The translations under genes were made by a program, and so were the position numbers. Shown here one piece after another: positions 48,340 through 59,853 of a DNA stretch of 64,000 nt. The notes under the pieces are model-generated. The model was given only the letters and a program-made list of their open reading frames with translations. It did no database searches and had not been told where the DNA came from. How positions within the stretch are numbered: position 1 is the first letter of the stretch; each line of letters opens with the position of its first letter. The DNA lies in NCBI RefSeq assembly GCF_000004075.3, contig NC_026660.2, forward strand, positions 17,565,837 to 17,629,836, read 5' to 3'. The DNA comes from Cucumis sativus. Taxonomy: Eukaryota; Streptophyta; Magnoliopsida; Cucurbitales; Cucurbitaceae.

Positions 48340-48701
48340 CATTTTTCTCCTTTGATTTTGGTTCAAGAAAACCTCTACCAATCTGGATCCTCAACCACTT
48401 TCCTCTCTTTTAATCACTTCAACTCTGTTTTTCTTTTTTAGTTTGCATGTTCTTTTTGTTCTCTTCTTTTTCTTTGGTGGGTTCCTTCTCCATCCAAAAC
48501 TTGAGGAGGAAAAAGAGAGACCCATTTTGGCAAAAAGGAAGAAAAGCTAATAAACTATAAGAGAAAAAAAAAAAATCAGAAAAGAAAGCTTTTGTTTGTC
48601 GATTCCGCATTATCAGTATAGCAATACCCAGGTCCTGTTTTCACTAGAAAACATACTTTCCAACTTGGACTCTGGATCTTCATCTTCATAAAATCCTCAA
48701 G

Positions 48702-49809
48702 GTTCACTTCTCTTTCTACTTATTGTTTGAAATGATTCTCTGTAACCCATTTGTTTATTATTAACTTCAGTTTTTAAGGGGAATGAATGAGTGTAGTGAA
48801 GTTGGAGGATTTCATTTTCTTTTCGATTTCAGAATTAGTTCGCACATGGGAATCAGAATATTTTGCTATCTCCGTGTATGTACGACATGGGGGAGGGGGA
48901 TGAGAGATTTGACACATTTCAAACAAACCCACTTCCCATCTTTGATTGAATTTGTATGAAGTTGGTCAAATCACTAAGCATGTGTGTGTGGACCATGAAA
49001 GATAGAGCTGTAGAATGAGATAAAAGGGGTGAAGGAGAAATGGGAAGTGCTGTTCGTCGTTGATTGATTATTTCTTTCCCTCTTTTACTTTTTTAATGTT
49101 ATTTTCATAAAGTTGGTCGATCGGATCGATCCCACATCCCACATCCCACCCTGTCTTTCAAATGTTAATTATTAGTATAATAATGATTAAAAATGGCATC
49201 TGAAGCTTGTTGACGAAAGACAAAGAGAAAATTAATAACAGAAAACAGGTAGATAGAGAGAGTTTTGTCTATATTCTCAATAATCCGTCCAACTAGCCAG
49301 TTCATAGTGCTCTCAATTCACAGAAAGAAAGATTACTGAGCCTTTTTCACTGTCCATTCTCTCTCTTTCCAGACTATTCCCCATCTTCAGCCCTTTTGTC
49401 CTCATGCGTTTTTCTGCCTGCGATATGTTATCTTTCCTGTCTCTGTCCCATTCCCTCTCCTGGGTGTCTCCTTTTTCTCCCTTCTGAGCTCGCCTTTTTG
49501 AGTAAACTATCTCAATTTTCGAGTTGTCCACTGTTTTTCCTTTACAATTGGGCGGTAATGACTACTACTCTGGAGTTTACTGTTTCTAGCTTAGTTGGTT
49601 TTGCTTTTCAATTCATTCTTGAAGTTTTCATTTGATGTTCAATAGGTTGGCAGAGTGTCACAGTTTTGTTGGTTTTTGGAGGTTCCTAGGCTTTAGGGGG
49701 ATAAAGGGCTTGATGATTGATTCACTGAGATCTATTGTTCAATAGTTGCCTTCTCTTCTTTGAACTTCACATCTTTCTCTTCTTTCTTCTCTTCGCTTTG
49801 GTGTTGCAG
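48702..49809 (+). other. Probable intron in the 5' leader of the TST1-type gene
   Basis: A donor CCTCAAG|gttcac (48701/48702) and a strong acceptor ttggtgttgcag| (49809) frame a T-rich 1.1-kb stretch just before the start codon at 49877. Leader introns often raise expression in plants. Inferred, not proven. Confidence 0.45.
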
Positions 49810-49876
49810 GTGTTAGCTAGAGCTAGCTATTAACTTGGAGACTCTCTGAGACCCAATTGGAGCTCGGATTGAATAA

Positions 49877-52800
49877 ATGAAGGGAGCTGTGCTAGTGGCT
49901 CTTGCTGCTTCCGTTGGGAACTTTCTGCAAGGATGGGATAATGCCACCATTGCTGGTACTCCTTCACTATAACTTCTTTCACTCTTTGTATTTCTCTAAG
50001 TTTCATGCTCTTGTTGCTTCTTCCTTTCGCTGAAAACTGTATTCAATGCCTTTGTATATCAGGGGCTATGGTCTACATCAAGAAAGACATGGTCCTCAAT
50101 TCTTCAGTGGAAGGTCTTATAGTGGCCATATCTCTCATTGGAGCTACAATCATTACTACATGTTCAGGACCGGTATCAGATTGGGTCGGTCGACGTCCGA
50201 TGTTGATACTGTCATCACTGCTTTATATTCTAAGTGGTTTGATCATGTTGTGGTCGCCTAATGTGTTGGTACTCTGCATAGCTAGGTTGTTGGATGGATT
50301 TGGGATTGGTCTTGCTGTCACTCTTGTTCCTGTTTATATTTCAGAAACTGCCCCATCAGAAATAAGAGGATTGTTGAATACTCTCCCACAGTTTACTGGA
50401 TCAGGTGGCATGTTCATATCCTACTGTATGGTATTTTACATGTCGTTGTCAGTCTCAACGAGCTGGAGGTTAATGCTTGGAGTTCTCTCAATCCCATCCG
50501 TCCTCTATTTTATACTAACAGTATTTTTCTTGCCTGAATCTCCTCGATGGCTGGTTAGTAAAGGGAAGATGCTTGAGGCAAAAAAGGTTCTCCAGAGACT
50601 CCGTGGCATAGAGGATGTTTCAGGTTCATATTTTTATTCTTTATTTAATTTCAGTTCTGATTTTCTATGGTCTTTTAGCTGTGTGCCTTATGATAGTGTG
50701 TTTTAGTCATACACACATGAGAACCAAGATTCTTTTATTGATTAAGTTTCATATTCCCATAGCATTCTTTTTGTCTTTGATTTCAACAGTTGCTTGTGTT
50801 AATCCTTTTTCCTGTGAGTGCTTCATTTGCTTACCACACTATTAAAATGTTTACGCCATGCCATTTTCCAGGTAGTTAATGGACAAATTTTTTAGTATGC
50901 AAACTGTCATACGTTTACCTAGTGGTAAATAAGGGCATGAGTTATGACCGCTTAGTCCTTCCATTTTCCGGGTAGTTAATGGACAAAATTTTTAGTATGC
51001 AAACCGTCATTTGTTTACCTAGTGGTAAATAAGGGTATGAGTTATGACCTCTTAGTCCTTCAATCCATGGTATTTAATCCATGATGTTCAAGTACCTAGG
51101 ACTAATATCCTACGAGTTTCTTTGACATCCAAATGTTGTAAGGTTCGACAGGTTGTCCCACGAGATCAATCAAGGTGTGTGTAAGCTGACCTGAGCACTC
51201 ACTAATATAAAAAATTGGAATAATGAATATGTATGATATCCAAGATGAGAAGAAAGTGATAAATGTTGAGTGCTGTTGAATTTCTTAGAAATGAAAACAA
51301 GACAGGCAGTGAATCCATAAACCGTCTACTTTAGTCTCCATATCACATTACCAATTATATATGGAAGAGTGCATGACATGGAACGAGTTTATTAGGATAT
51401 TTCTTTAGCTTTAGAGAACAACTCCGTTTTTAACTTTCTTAGCATGTTTATAATATTTCTGATTTATTTATCATTTGCTTTACTGAATGTTATCAAGAAC
51501 CTGAAAATTGATAAGTAAAGACATTTGAACATCTTGGTATTGGGCTTTTGAAAATTTTCCTCAGCCAGCTTGCACTACAGTGTTACTAGGAACTATGATG
51601 ACTAGCTTTAGAAATGAATGTTCTGAGTTTGTATAATGAATCATGTGGTTTCACATACATTAAAAATACCAAAGCCATTATTTTCTTACAAGGTTTTTGC
51701 CTTCCTCAACAGGTGAGATGGCTTTGCTAGTTGAAGGTCTTGGGATTGGGGGTGAGACATCCATAGAAGAGTATATAATAGGTCCGGCTGAAGAAATTGA
51801 TGGGGACATAGCTGATCAAAAAGATAAAATTAGATTATATGGACCTGGGGAAGGCCTATCTTGGGTTGCTAAGCCTGTCACAGGACAGAGTTCTCTCGTG
51901 CTTGCATCTCGGCAAGGAAGTTTGATCAATAGAAGTATGCTTATGGACCCACTCGTCACCCTTTTTGGTAGTGTTCATGAGAAGCTCCCCGAGTCTGGAA
52001 GCATGATTTTTCCAAACTTTGGCAGCATGTTCAGCACGGCCGAACCTCATGTGAAAAATGAGCAGTGGGATGAGGAGAGCCAAAGAGGAGATGACTATGC
52101 ATCAGAGGCTGGTGGAATGGACTCAGATGACAATCTGCATAGTCCACTGATTTCGCGCCAAACAACCAGCATGGATAAAGACATCGTCCCCCCTCCTTCC
52201 CATGGTAGTATCTTCAGTGTGAGGCGCCACAGCAGTCTCATGCAAGGAAATATCGAGACAGTCGGTAATACTGGGATTGGTGGGGGCTGGCAGTTGGCAT
52301 GGAAATGGTCTGAGAAAGGAGAGGATGGCAAGGAGGGCGGATTTAAACGTATTTATTTGCACCCAGAGGATATTCCTGGGTCGCGACGTGGATCTATTCT
52401 TTCTCTTCCTGGTGAAGATGTCCATGCAGATGGTGAGGTCATCCAGGCTGCAGCATTGGTCAGCCAGCCTGCTCTTGTCTCTAAAGAACTTAAAGATCAG
52501 CACCCGGTTGGCCCTGCGATGGTTCATCCATCTGAAACTGTTTCAAAGACTCCAATATGGTCTGCTTTACTCGAACCAGGCGTTAAGCATGCTCTAATTG
52601 TAGGAATTGGAATTCAGATTCTTCAACAGGTACTAAAATACTTGCTCTTGGTTTTACATATAAGTGCACGTCATTTTCTTGCTGGTTTCAAGTGAGGCAA
52701 AAGCTGGTTCTCTTGCAGTTTGCTTTTATTGTGTTTAAAGTCGAAGTGACTGAACCTTGGTCTGTTTTTCAAACTGATTTGCAGTTTTCTGGGATCAATG

Positions 52801-53734
52801 GAGTTCTTTACTATACTCCTCAAATTCTTGAAGAAGCAGGTGTTGAAGTTTTGCTCTCAAATATGGGGATTGGTTCTGAATCCGCATCATTCCTGATTAG
52901 TGCATTCACAACCTTCCTGATGCTTCCCTGTATTGGTGTGGCAATGAGGCTCATGGATGTTTCAGGCAGAAGGTAGTTTTGATTTTTTTCTTTCATATAA
53001 TGTCTTTAGAGCCCATTTGATAACCTAACTTTGAAGATTTTTATTTATAATCGAAATTTGAAAAGTAAGTCAAGTAATGACATTGTTAAACTATTACTCG
53101 TTTATTTTTCTTTAAAAAAAGGGATAAGAAACAATGAAATTGTTTAATTTGGTTTATTTATTAACATGAAATTGTTGAATATTCACCATCATAGAGCCTC
53201 AAGCATACTTGCTAGCAACATTTTGTTATCACTAAATATGAATTTCTAAGTTTACTTATCGAATTCTAGCTAACAAAGTTTTTGTGTAGGTGGCTCTTAC
53301 TCGCAACCATCCCTGTGCTAATAGTATCACTCCTCATTCTCATCGTGTTCAAGCTTGTTACAGTGAGCACCATCGTCAATGCAGCAATCTCAACCATATG
53401 TGTGGTTGTTTACTTCTGCGTCTTTGTCATGGCATATGGACCAATTCCAAACATCCTTTGCTCAGAAATTTTCCCGACAAGGGTCCGTGGCCTCTGCATT
53501 GCGATATGTTCTATGGTTTTCTGGACCGGTGATATAATTGTAACCTATTCTCTGCCTGTGATGCTTAGTGCAATAGGTCTGGCAGGTGTCTTCGGCATAT
53601 ATGCCTTTGTGTGTATAATTTCATGGATATTCGTCTACTTGAAAGTCCCAGAAACCAAAGGCATGCCTCTTGAAGTCATTGCAGAGTTCTTCTCTGTCGG
53701 TGCGAGACAAGCTGCGAAAGGTAGTAACAATTGA
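49877..53734 (+). CDS. TST1: Tonoplast sugar transporter, TST1/TMT1 type
   Basis: Imports sugars into the vacuole, probably by proton antiport. Five exons: 49877-49955, 50063-50623, 51713-52629, 52785-52972 and 53290-53734. All are GT-AG and join in frame to 729 aa, the usual family length. Two blocks of six transmembrane helices (residues about 1-205 and about 505-715) carry the sugar-porter signatures GRRP, PESPRWL, GINGVLYYTPQI and PETKG. Between them lies the long hydrophilic cytosolic loop that defines TST/TMT, with Ser-rich stretches and SRQTTSMDKD, RRHSSLMQGN and SRRGSILSLPG sites suited to phosphorylation. MKGA start, WSALLEPGVK and GPIPNILCSEIFP favour TST1 over TST2. Intron 2 holds a 100-bp tandem duplication and a SINE-like repeat. 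Confidence 0.95.
50861..51060 (+). repeat. 100-bp tandem duplication in TST1 intron 2
   Basis: Copies at 50861-50960 and 50961-51060, both 'ccattttcc.ggtagttaat' to 'cttagtcctt', differing at roughly seven positions. Confidence 0.9.
51000..51220 (+). mobile_element. SINE-like repeat (Au-SINE resemblance)
   Basis: Reads 'cctagtggtaaataaggg', 'gagttatgacctcttagtcc', 'aatgttgtaaggttcg', 'ggttgtcccacgagat' and 'gtgtaagctgacctgagcac' in order, then an A-rich end. This order resembles the plant-wide Au-type SINE as I remember it, about 25 percent diverged. The 5' part lies in the tandem duplication. Family name is tentative. Confidence 0.45.
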
Positions 53735-55540
53735 GTTGAGGATGATGCAAATTGGCAGTCTTGACTCTCTATAGAAACTTCATCTGTTCCTTCCCAGATT
53801 GGAAGCAAATCTGCTCCTTGCTGCTGCACTATGGAAGGATGAACAAGAAGAAAACAGCAAGTCCAAATTCTTTTCCTATGTTGAATTTTGGTTTAAGTTT
53901 ATGTAATTTGTATGCATCAATGTATTCGAGATTGTGATTGGTTTAGATTTTTGAAAGCTTCTCGTCTTTGCTCTTAACTTTTTAAGGCTTTGGTTTGATT
54001 TTGATTTAACACAAGCTGGAGTACATATATTTTGTATTATAGATGCCTCCACCAGTGAACAATAGTTCTAACTAATAAAATGGCAGTCTGGCATCATAGT
54101 TTTCTTACTCCCTACTATATTAATTTTATTTAAAATATATACATATATACATTTTATGTAGAAAATATTGAAATACTATTTTCTTACAAAAAAAAAAAAG
54201 AAAAATGAGATCACTGAAACTAACCTCAAGGGTTTGCTTGTGATTTTTTCATAGTACAACATACCAAGCCAACAAATCTAAAGGTCTAAAATAAGTCTCG
54301 TGGATGAGTGATGACCTTCAAGCCAAACAATAGAAAAACTATATCTTTTATGGGTGGCTAAAACATGCCCAAACATTGTTACACTTATGATCCAAAATAA
54401 CCATAGATAGATCCATTTCAACAGAGCTCTTGAATAACATCGATGGAAATCTAGATTTCATTGATGACTAGTGTAAGGACATTTTCCAGCTAAAAGTATT
54501 CTAAAAAATTGAATAAGTTTCCATTCAAATTGAAAAAATGCTAGGTTGAATGGACCTAAAAGTACCATTAAACATAGCACAAGCCTTAGCGAGTTTTGCC
54601 AATCCGGACATAGCAAAGTGACTCCATGGCAAAAATTTCTCGTATGTGTCAATGAAACATTTAAGTTTAACTTGGATGAATTTCGTGATTTCAAATAGAT
54701 ATTTAATACTTTTTGTTTATGTCATATAATTCCATTTTTAGAGTTTAGAATATTATTATTTAGATAACTTCCTCATCTAACATTAGTTAATTTTCTAGTG
54801 GAATTTTAAAACCTAGCTGGGAGATGGAAGAGCAAACAGATAACCTAATTACTTCACAAACTAATTATTCATATTCTAATTGTTTTATATTTATTTGATT
54901 ATTCTTTAATAAAATAATTTAATTATGTTTGATTAAGAAAAAATGTTATAAAACAACAAAATTGCAAAAAAATATTTTAAAATATAGCAAAATATGAAGA
55001 TTTCAATGGAGAAATTTTTTTACCATTTTTTCAATTAATGTTGTATAAAAATATTGTCATACAATTACTGTTATACAAAATTCTTTTATAAAGATGTGTC
55101 AATATATTTAATAATACTAAACTAAATCGTTATCCTATAGTACACACTTGAACATTAATTATTTGCATATTCTTCGAACATATACATTAGTCATCTTAGA
55201 CATTTAAATCTCAAATATATAATATCCACACACCTATGAAACAGCATCTCTATCTGTCATCCAAACAAACAGAGCATAGACATTTCACGTTACCAAGTCT
55301 ATTTGATTTGCTGTGGTAGTTAAATAGATTAGTCGCATGCCTTACATAAGAGCTGCATGAAACTTAACATAAAACTAAGTTATAATAACAATCATTATAA
55401 AGGAATTGCAAGATGTAATTGTTGAGACAATGCTTATCGGAATAGAATAGAAACAATGGAAATGAAGGTAAATACATCTCAGAAAGGAATCCCGCAACTG
55501 AAACTACTACATAGGAAGGAGAAAGTTCAACTTCTGTTTC
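53735..55540. other. Intergenic between convergent TST1 and OEP21 genes
   Basis: Holds the 3' ends of both genes and AT-rich spacer. No exon recognised. Confidence 0.5.
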
Positions 55541-58006
55541 TTATATGTCGAGTCTCACATTCCATCTACCATTGATGTCAGCATTCAGTGTCCAGTTATT
55601 TTCCCTTATCTGAATGTATGGTATCTGTATGAAAATGGTGAAATTACGTGAAATTTTCAATATACAACAAAGCAAAACAGACCAGTAAAATTGCTTAAAC
55701 GAGGAATGATATATAGCTGCCATGTTAGGAATGATATATAGCCCCAGGCTTAAACTAGAAAATAAAGGAAGTAAAGTATACCAATCTGCATTGGTTAAAA
55801 TTCTTTTGGAAGTAAAATCCAAAATGAAGATACAAAAATAATCGGCACAACATACTTTTGGTTCATGAGGCTACGGTTTCAAAACGGATACTTTATGTCC
55901 CAAGCTTGGTAGTTTCTAAAAGCTTGTGCGACCATTTGGGGATGGTTGAGGGAAGTCATTTTAAACAGACTTTACTAATTTATAATAAATTTTAGATGTG
56001 GCATTTTCAAAATTTTGGTTTTCTATCCACTTCCCTTTTCTCCTCCATTTCTCAATCTTTTCTTCTTCGACATCATTTGCAGTCGTCTTTCACCAGACCA
56101 TCCTCACTTGCTGGGAATGTGATTCAAGTCTTCATCGACCTTGTGACAAAGAACATAGTAAACCCAACCAACTAAAGAGGTATCTTCTTCACAAGGCGAT
56201 TTATAGAGCAGAAAAAGTTGACTCGACGAATAGAGAAGGATCAATAAACCTACGAAAAAGGAGTTACTCGAGGAAGAGGATGCTTTTAAAGGATTAGGCC
56301 TCCACACCCTAAAATCCTTTCTCCCCCGTCTAAAACCACCTTTAGCCTTTTAAAACCTTTCCTTTTATCAGGTAAAGATAAAGCTTTGCATCTAATAAGC
56401 GACTGTCTCCTTATTTACCAGATGACAAATATTTACTTTATTTGAAAATCCGCAAGAAAGTCTCGGATGTGATGCTCACTAATATTTTAAATAATTCTTT
56501 ATTATTTTTTTTTTTTAAGGATTCATTTGAGAGGGCAACTCAAGCGAGCGTGAATCTACATTCTTTGAAGTTTGGAGAGTCGGCTGGTTAAATATTATCT
56601 TCAGCTCTGTTTAGTGTTTACATACGTGCCACGGGACGTCTAAGTTTATAGTGGGCAACTTCCTGTAGTATGAAAGCTTCATGGTAACATACTTAATAGG
56701 CATTGAGTTTGAAACCGTCCTCAAGTTTCTTTTTATTTCTCATGCCAAAAAAGATTATGCCATTATTGTAAGCTTTTATATGAACAATGAACACGATGCC
56801 TCCCAGAATACTCGATTCTGTCTTTAATCAAATTGGAAGCCATGCCCCTGTCCAACAGCCATCTAAGTCCAATCAACAGCCAAAGTGGAAAAAGATAAAG
56901 GAGACAGGTTCCCTCGCCTCAAGGCCCCAGAAGCCAACATTTCATTCTTAGGTTCACTACCAACTACCAAGAACAAGGAAGATGGGCTAAGACGTGGATG
57001 ATATACAAAGAGATCTTCTAAGTTGTTTTTTCAAATTGTTATACCGTTCTGACATTTTCTTTCCTAGAGCATGTCCACAAGATAATAAATCATGAGATAA
57101 CATAAAGACAATCAAATAACATATAGTATAGAAAGAAAATATAAGATAAGACATAACACTTGAACTGACCGCTAAAAAAAGAAAAGGGTAAATTACTCTA
57201 CCTTTTCGAACACTTCATATCCTACTTTGACTCTTACATCTTGTTCCCTTTGAAAATTTAGTACACCCAAAGAAAATTCAGCAGCTCCTTTGTACTTAAA
57301 CTGCAAAGAAAACAATGGAACAAAGTTTGGTTGCAAAGGAAAACAAAAGAAATACGAAGTTCACACTTTTTTTTTTCTGTGTCCTGATGAGATATAATCA
57401 TTCATCACTAACCTGCTTAAAATCCTTGTCAAGATGAGATTGCCCTTTAATAGTAAATCTCAATAAACCATCGGTAGTCACAGGAAAAGACATTTTCCCA
57501 CGGCCAACATAATGAAGTTTCTTATATTTATCATACTGCACTCCTAAACCCGCGCTTGCAGACAACTGCATTGGACTTACAATAATAAATAGAAAAACAA
57601 AGACTTGCACCAAGTGAATTGGTTGCCAAGAAAACCTTACATCCGGGTAAAACTGTCTAACGGAAGCAGCGAGAAGACTCGGTTCTCCTATTCTTGTATC
57701 TAGCTCGCCACGAACCTTTAAACGAGGAAGAGAAAAGGGAAAATGTAACAATGTAACAATGTAAGAACAAAGGTTTGTAAAATCCAAAATTCTTCAAAAT
57801 CAGCAAACGGGTTCCCAATCAATGTGATAACAGAGCATAAATCCTACCAAACACACAGTTAAAATGGCAGTTAAAATGGTTAAGTGAGAAAGTTAAAGAA
57901 GGAAAAGGTGTACCTGCAAGAAAACGTTGGAGTCGAGAGAAATCTTCTCCTTGGCGTGGATTCTTAAGGCTCTGGAGTCTGCGGCGTATCTGAAAGAAGT
58001 ATCCAT
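55541..58006 (-). CDS. OEP21: Outer envelope pore protein 21 (chloroplast)
   Basis: Beta-barrel channel of the plastid outer envelope, known to pass phosphorylated carbohydrates and to be rectified by ATP. Five minus-strand exons: 57914-58006, 57641-57715, 57413-57565, 57202-57300 and 55541-55624. All are in phase 0 with GT-AG ends and give 167 aa, the length of Arabidopsis OEP21. The start [20 protein letters not shown], the middle [13 protein letters not shown] and [12 protein letters not shown], and the end [20 protein letters not shown] closely match that family. There is no transit peptide, as expected for outer-envelope proteins. Intron 4 is unusually long (about 1.58 kb). Transcribed away from the ribophorin gene's end, convergent with TST1. 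Confidence 0.95.
55625..57201 (-). other. Long intron 4 of OEP21
   Basis: No coding sequence recognised inside. A CT-rich patch near 56040-56060 and a T-run at 56508-56517 suggest old insertions but without readable ends. Confidence 0.5.
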
Positions 58007-59853
58007 GGAAGAAGAAAGGAGAAGTGAAAAAGGAAAAGCGGAGATGGAAGTGCAAAGAAATTGAAAATGAAACGATATCCCTGGCTAAAACCTATAAACC
58101 CCAAGCTGCCATGGCTATGCCCGTTTGAGAGCTTCCTTCTAATCCTTATGAGCACAAAATTTTATCTTTTTCCCATTCCTTATGAACATTTTATTATTAT
58201 TATTATTATTGCTAGAAATTTTACTGTCATCTTTTACCGCTGAATTGAGGGATTTTGAATTAATTTAGGAAATAAGTTATTTTTAAAATAAATTTTTTAA
58301 AAATAGTTTAAACAAATATTCAATTTCATATTTTAGAAAAATTAGAATAAATCATTACAAATGTTTTTTTTAAAAAAAATAGAAAAAATTAGAAAAACTA
58401 TTATACTCACGTATATGTTAGACTTGATTTTTAGCATAAATATTTTGTTAAATATTATATTGTTTACCATTTCCATAAAATATTTCTACCATTCTCCGTC
58501 CTCTGCATCATCGTCAGTGTGAAAAATTCCTCAAACTATACCACAAACTTTTCCCTATGTTCAAAATTGGATCGAGTTTTATATTTCCTTTTCTTTTTCG
58601 TTTAAAATTTTGAATGAAATAAATTTACTTTTTAAATAATTTGTTACCAACTTAGAAAAACAAAAATTAATTCATTGAAGCTGCATAATATCGAGTATAT
58701 TGCATCCTATCATGGAATTTGATGTGTGGATGAATTTTTTTTTTCAAGGCGTGAGAATAAGATAGCCCAAATTACTCTTAAGATTGACTTCCCAGTAAGC
58801 AATTTGGGGAGGAAGTATGAGTGATGAAATTGCAATTTAAAATCAAATTAACGAATTGGTGGATGCCGATGGTAATGGTGAGGATGGTAGATAGAAAATT
58901 GGTATTTAGGAAGAAGAAATTGAAGGAAATCAACTCTAAGGTTGTTTCGAAATATTATATCTATTTTAATTTAGAGAAATTGCAATTGATTTATAAGGTT
59001 TGTTTCGAAATATTATATCTATTTTAATTTTGAAAAATTACAATTAATTTCTAATATTTACAAGTGACATACTTATATCATTAATAAAATTTAACAAATT
59101 TTGTTATATTTATAAATTTTTTTTAAAATGTGTTATATACTTAATTAATTTAAATTTAATTGCTACATTTGCAACTATATCCTTAATTTTTTTTGCTCAT
59201 AGTTAAACCCTTTTAATTATAAATTTTGTACCAACTACCAGGACTACAAAATTGATGTCTATTTGATGCATTCAAGAGTTTATTTTGCCCTAAATAATAT
59301 AACAAATTGAATTAGGAATGCCCGATTTTCTCACAGGAAATGTGATCCCCGTGGAGAATATTTCCTAGAAAGCAAAAATGAAAACAGAATGACATTCCAA
59401 CCCCATCGTGTAGACATGATCTCTACTTAAAAGTCTAAAGATAGAGCCCAACCTAAACGCCTCTTAAGACTTGGGAGGAGGTTGTCTATCTCAACACATC
59501 CCCTCCCAATCAGGCCATTGATCATCCCTTCAAAGTTCAAATAAAACTAACAAAACGAGAAGGAAAGGGGAAAAGAAGCCCAAAATTTTTCGAAAATGCT
59601 ACATATCCCAGCTAGCACGACTTGACAGACCCACGGCAAATAGAGCAGAAAGCATCATCTCTATTCCAGGCCTATGCTTTCTAATTGGATCAAAACTCAA
59701 AACCTTGCAAGTCGTCAGTCTACAGGTCTCATATAATTTAGAAGGGAACCACCAGACTCTCAGAAAAGAAAAATGGCAACAAGATTTTCTAAATGAGGCA
59801 CAACAAAATTCGGAATCCGAAACAGGCATTGACCAATCTTAATTCTTGATTCA
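58007..59853. other. Spacer between OEP21 and OST1 genes
   Basis: Holds the OEP21 promoter and the OST1 3' flank. Contains an (att)n run near 58192-58211 and a 58-bp-period duplication at 58943-59051 ('tgtttcgaaatattatatct'). No exon recognised. Confidence 0.45.
58943..59051 (+). repeat. Tandem duplication, 58-bp period
   Basis: 'tgtttcgaaatattatatct' plus 'attttaattt' and 'caatt.attt' occur at 58943 and again at 59001. Confidence 0.85.

Noticed and set aside
48419..48610. Minus-strand frame upstream of TST1
   Set aside because: Simple-sequence Phe/Lys-rich translation within the transporter's leader region.
52095..52527. Minus-strand frames across TST1 exon 3
   Set aside because: Shadows of the coding strand, which is clearly the transporter loop.
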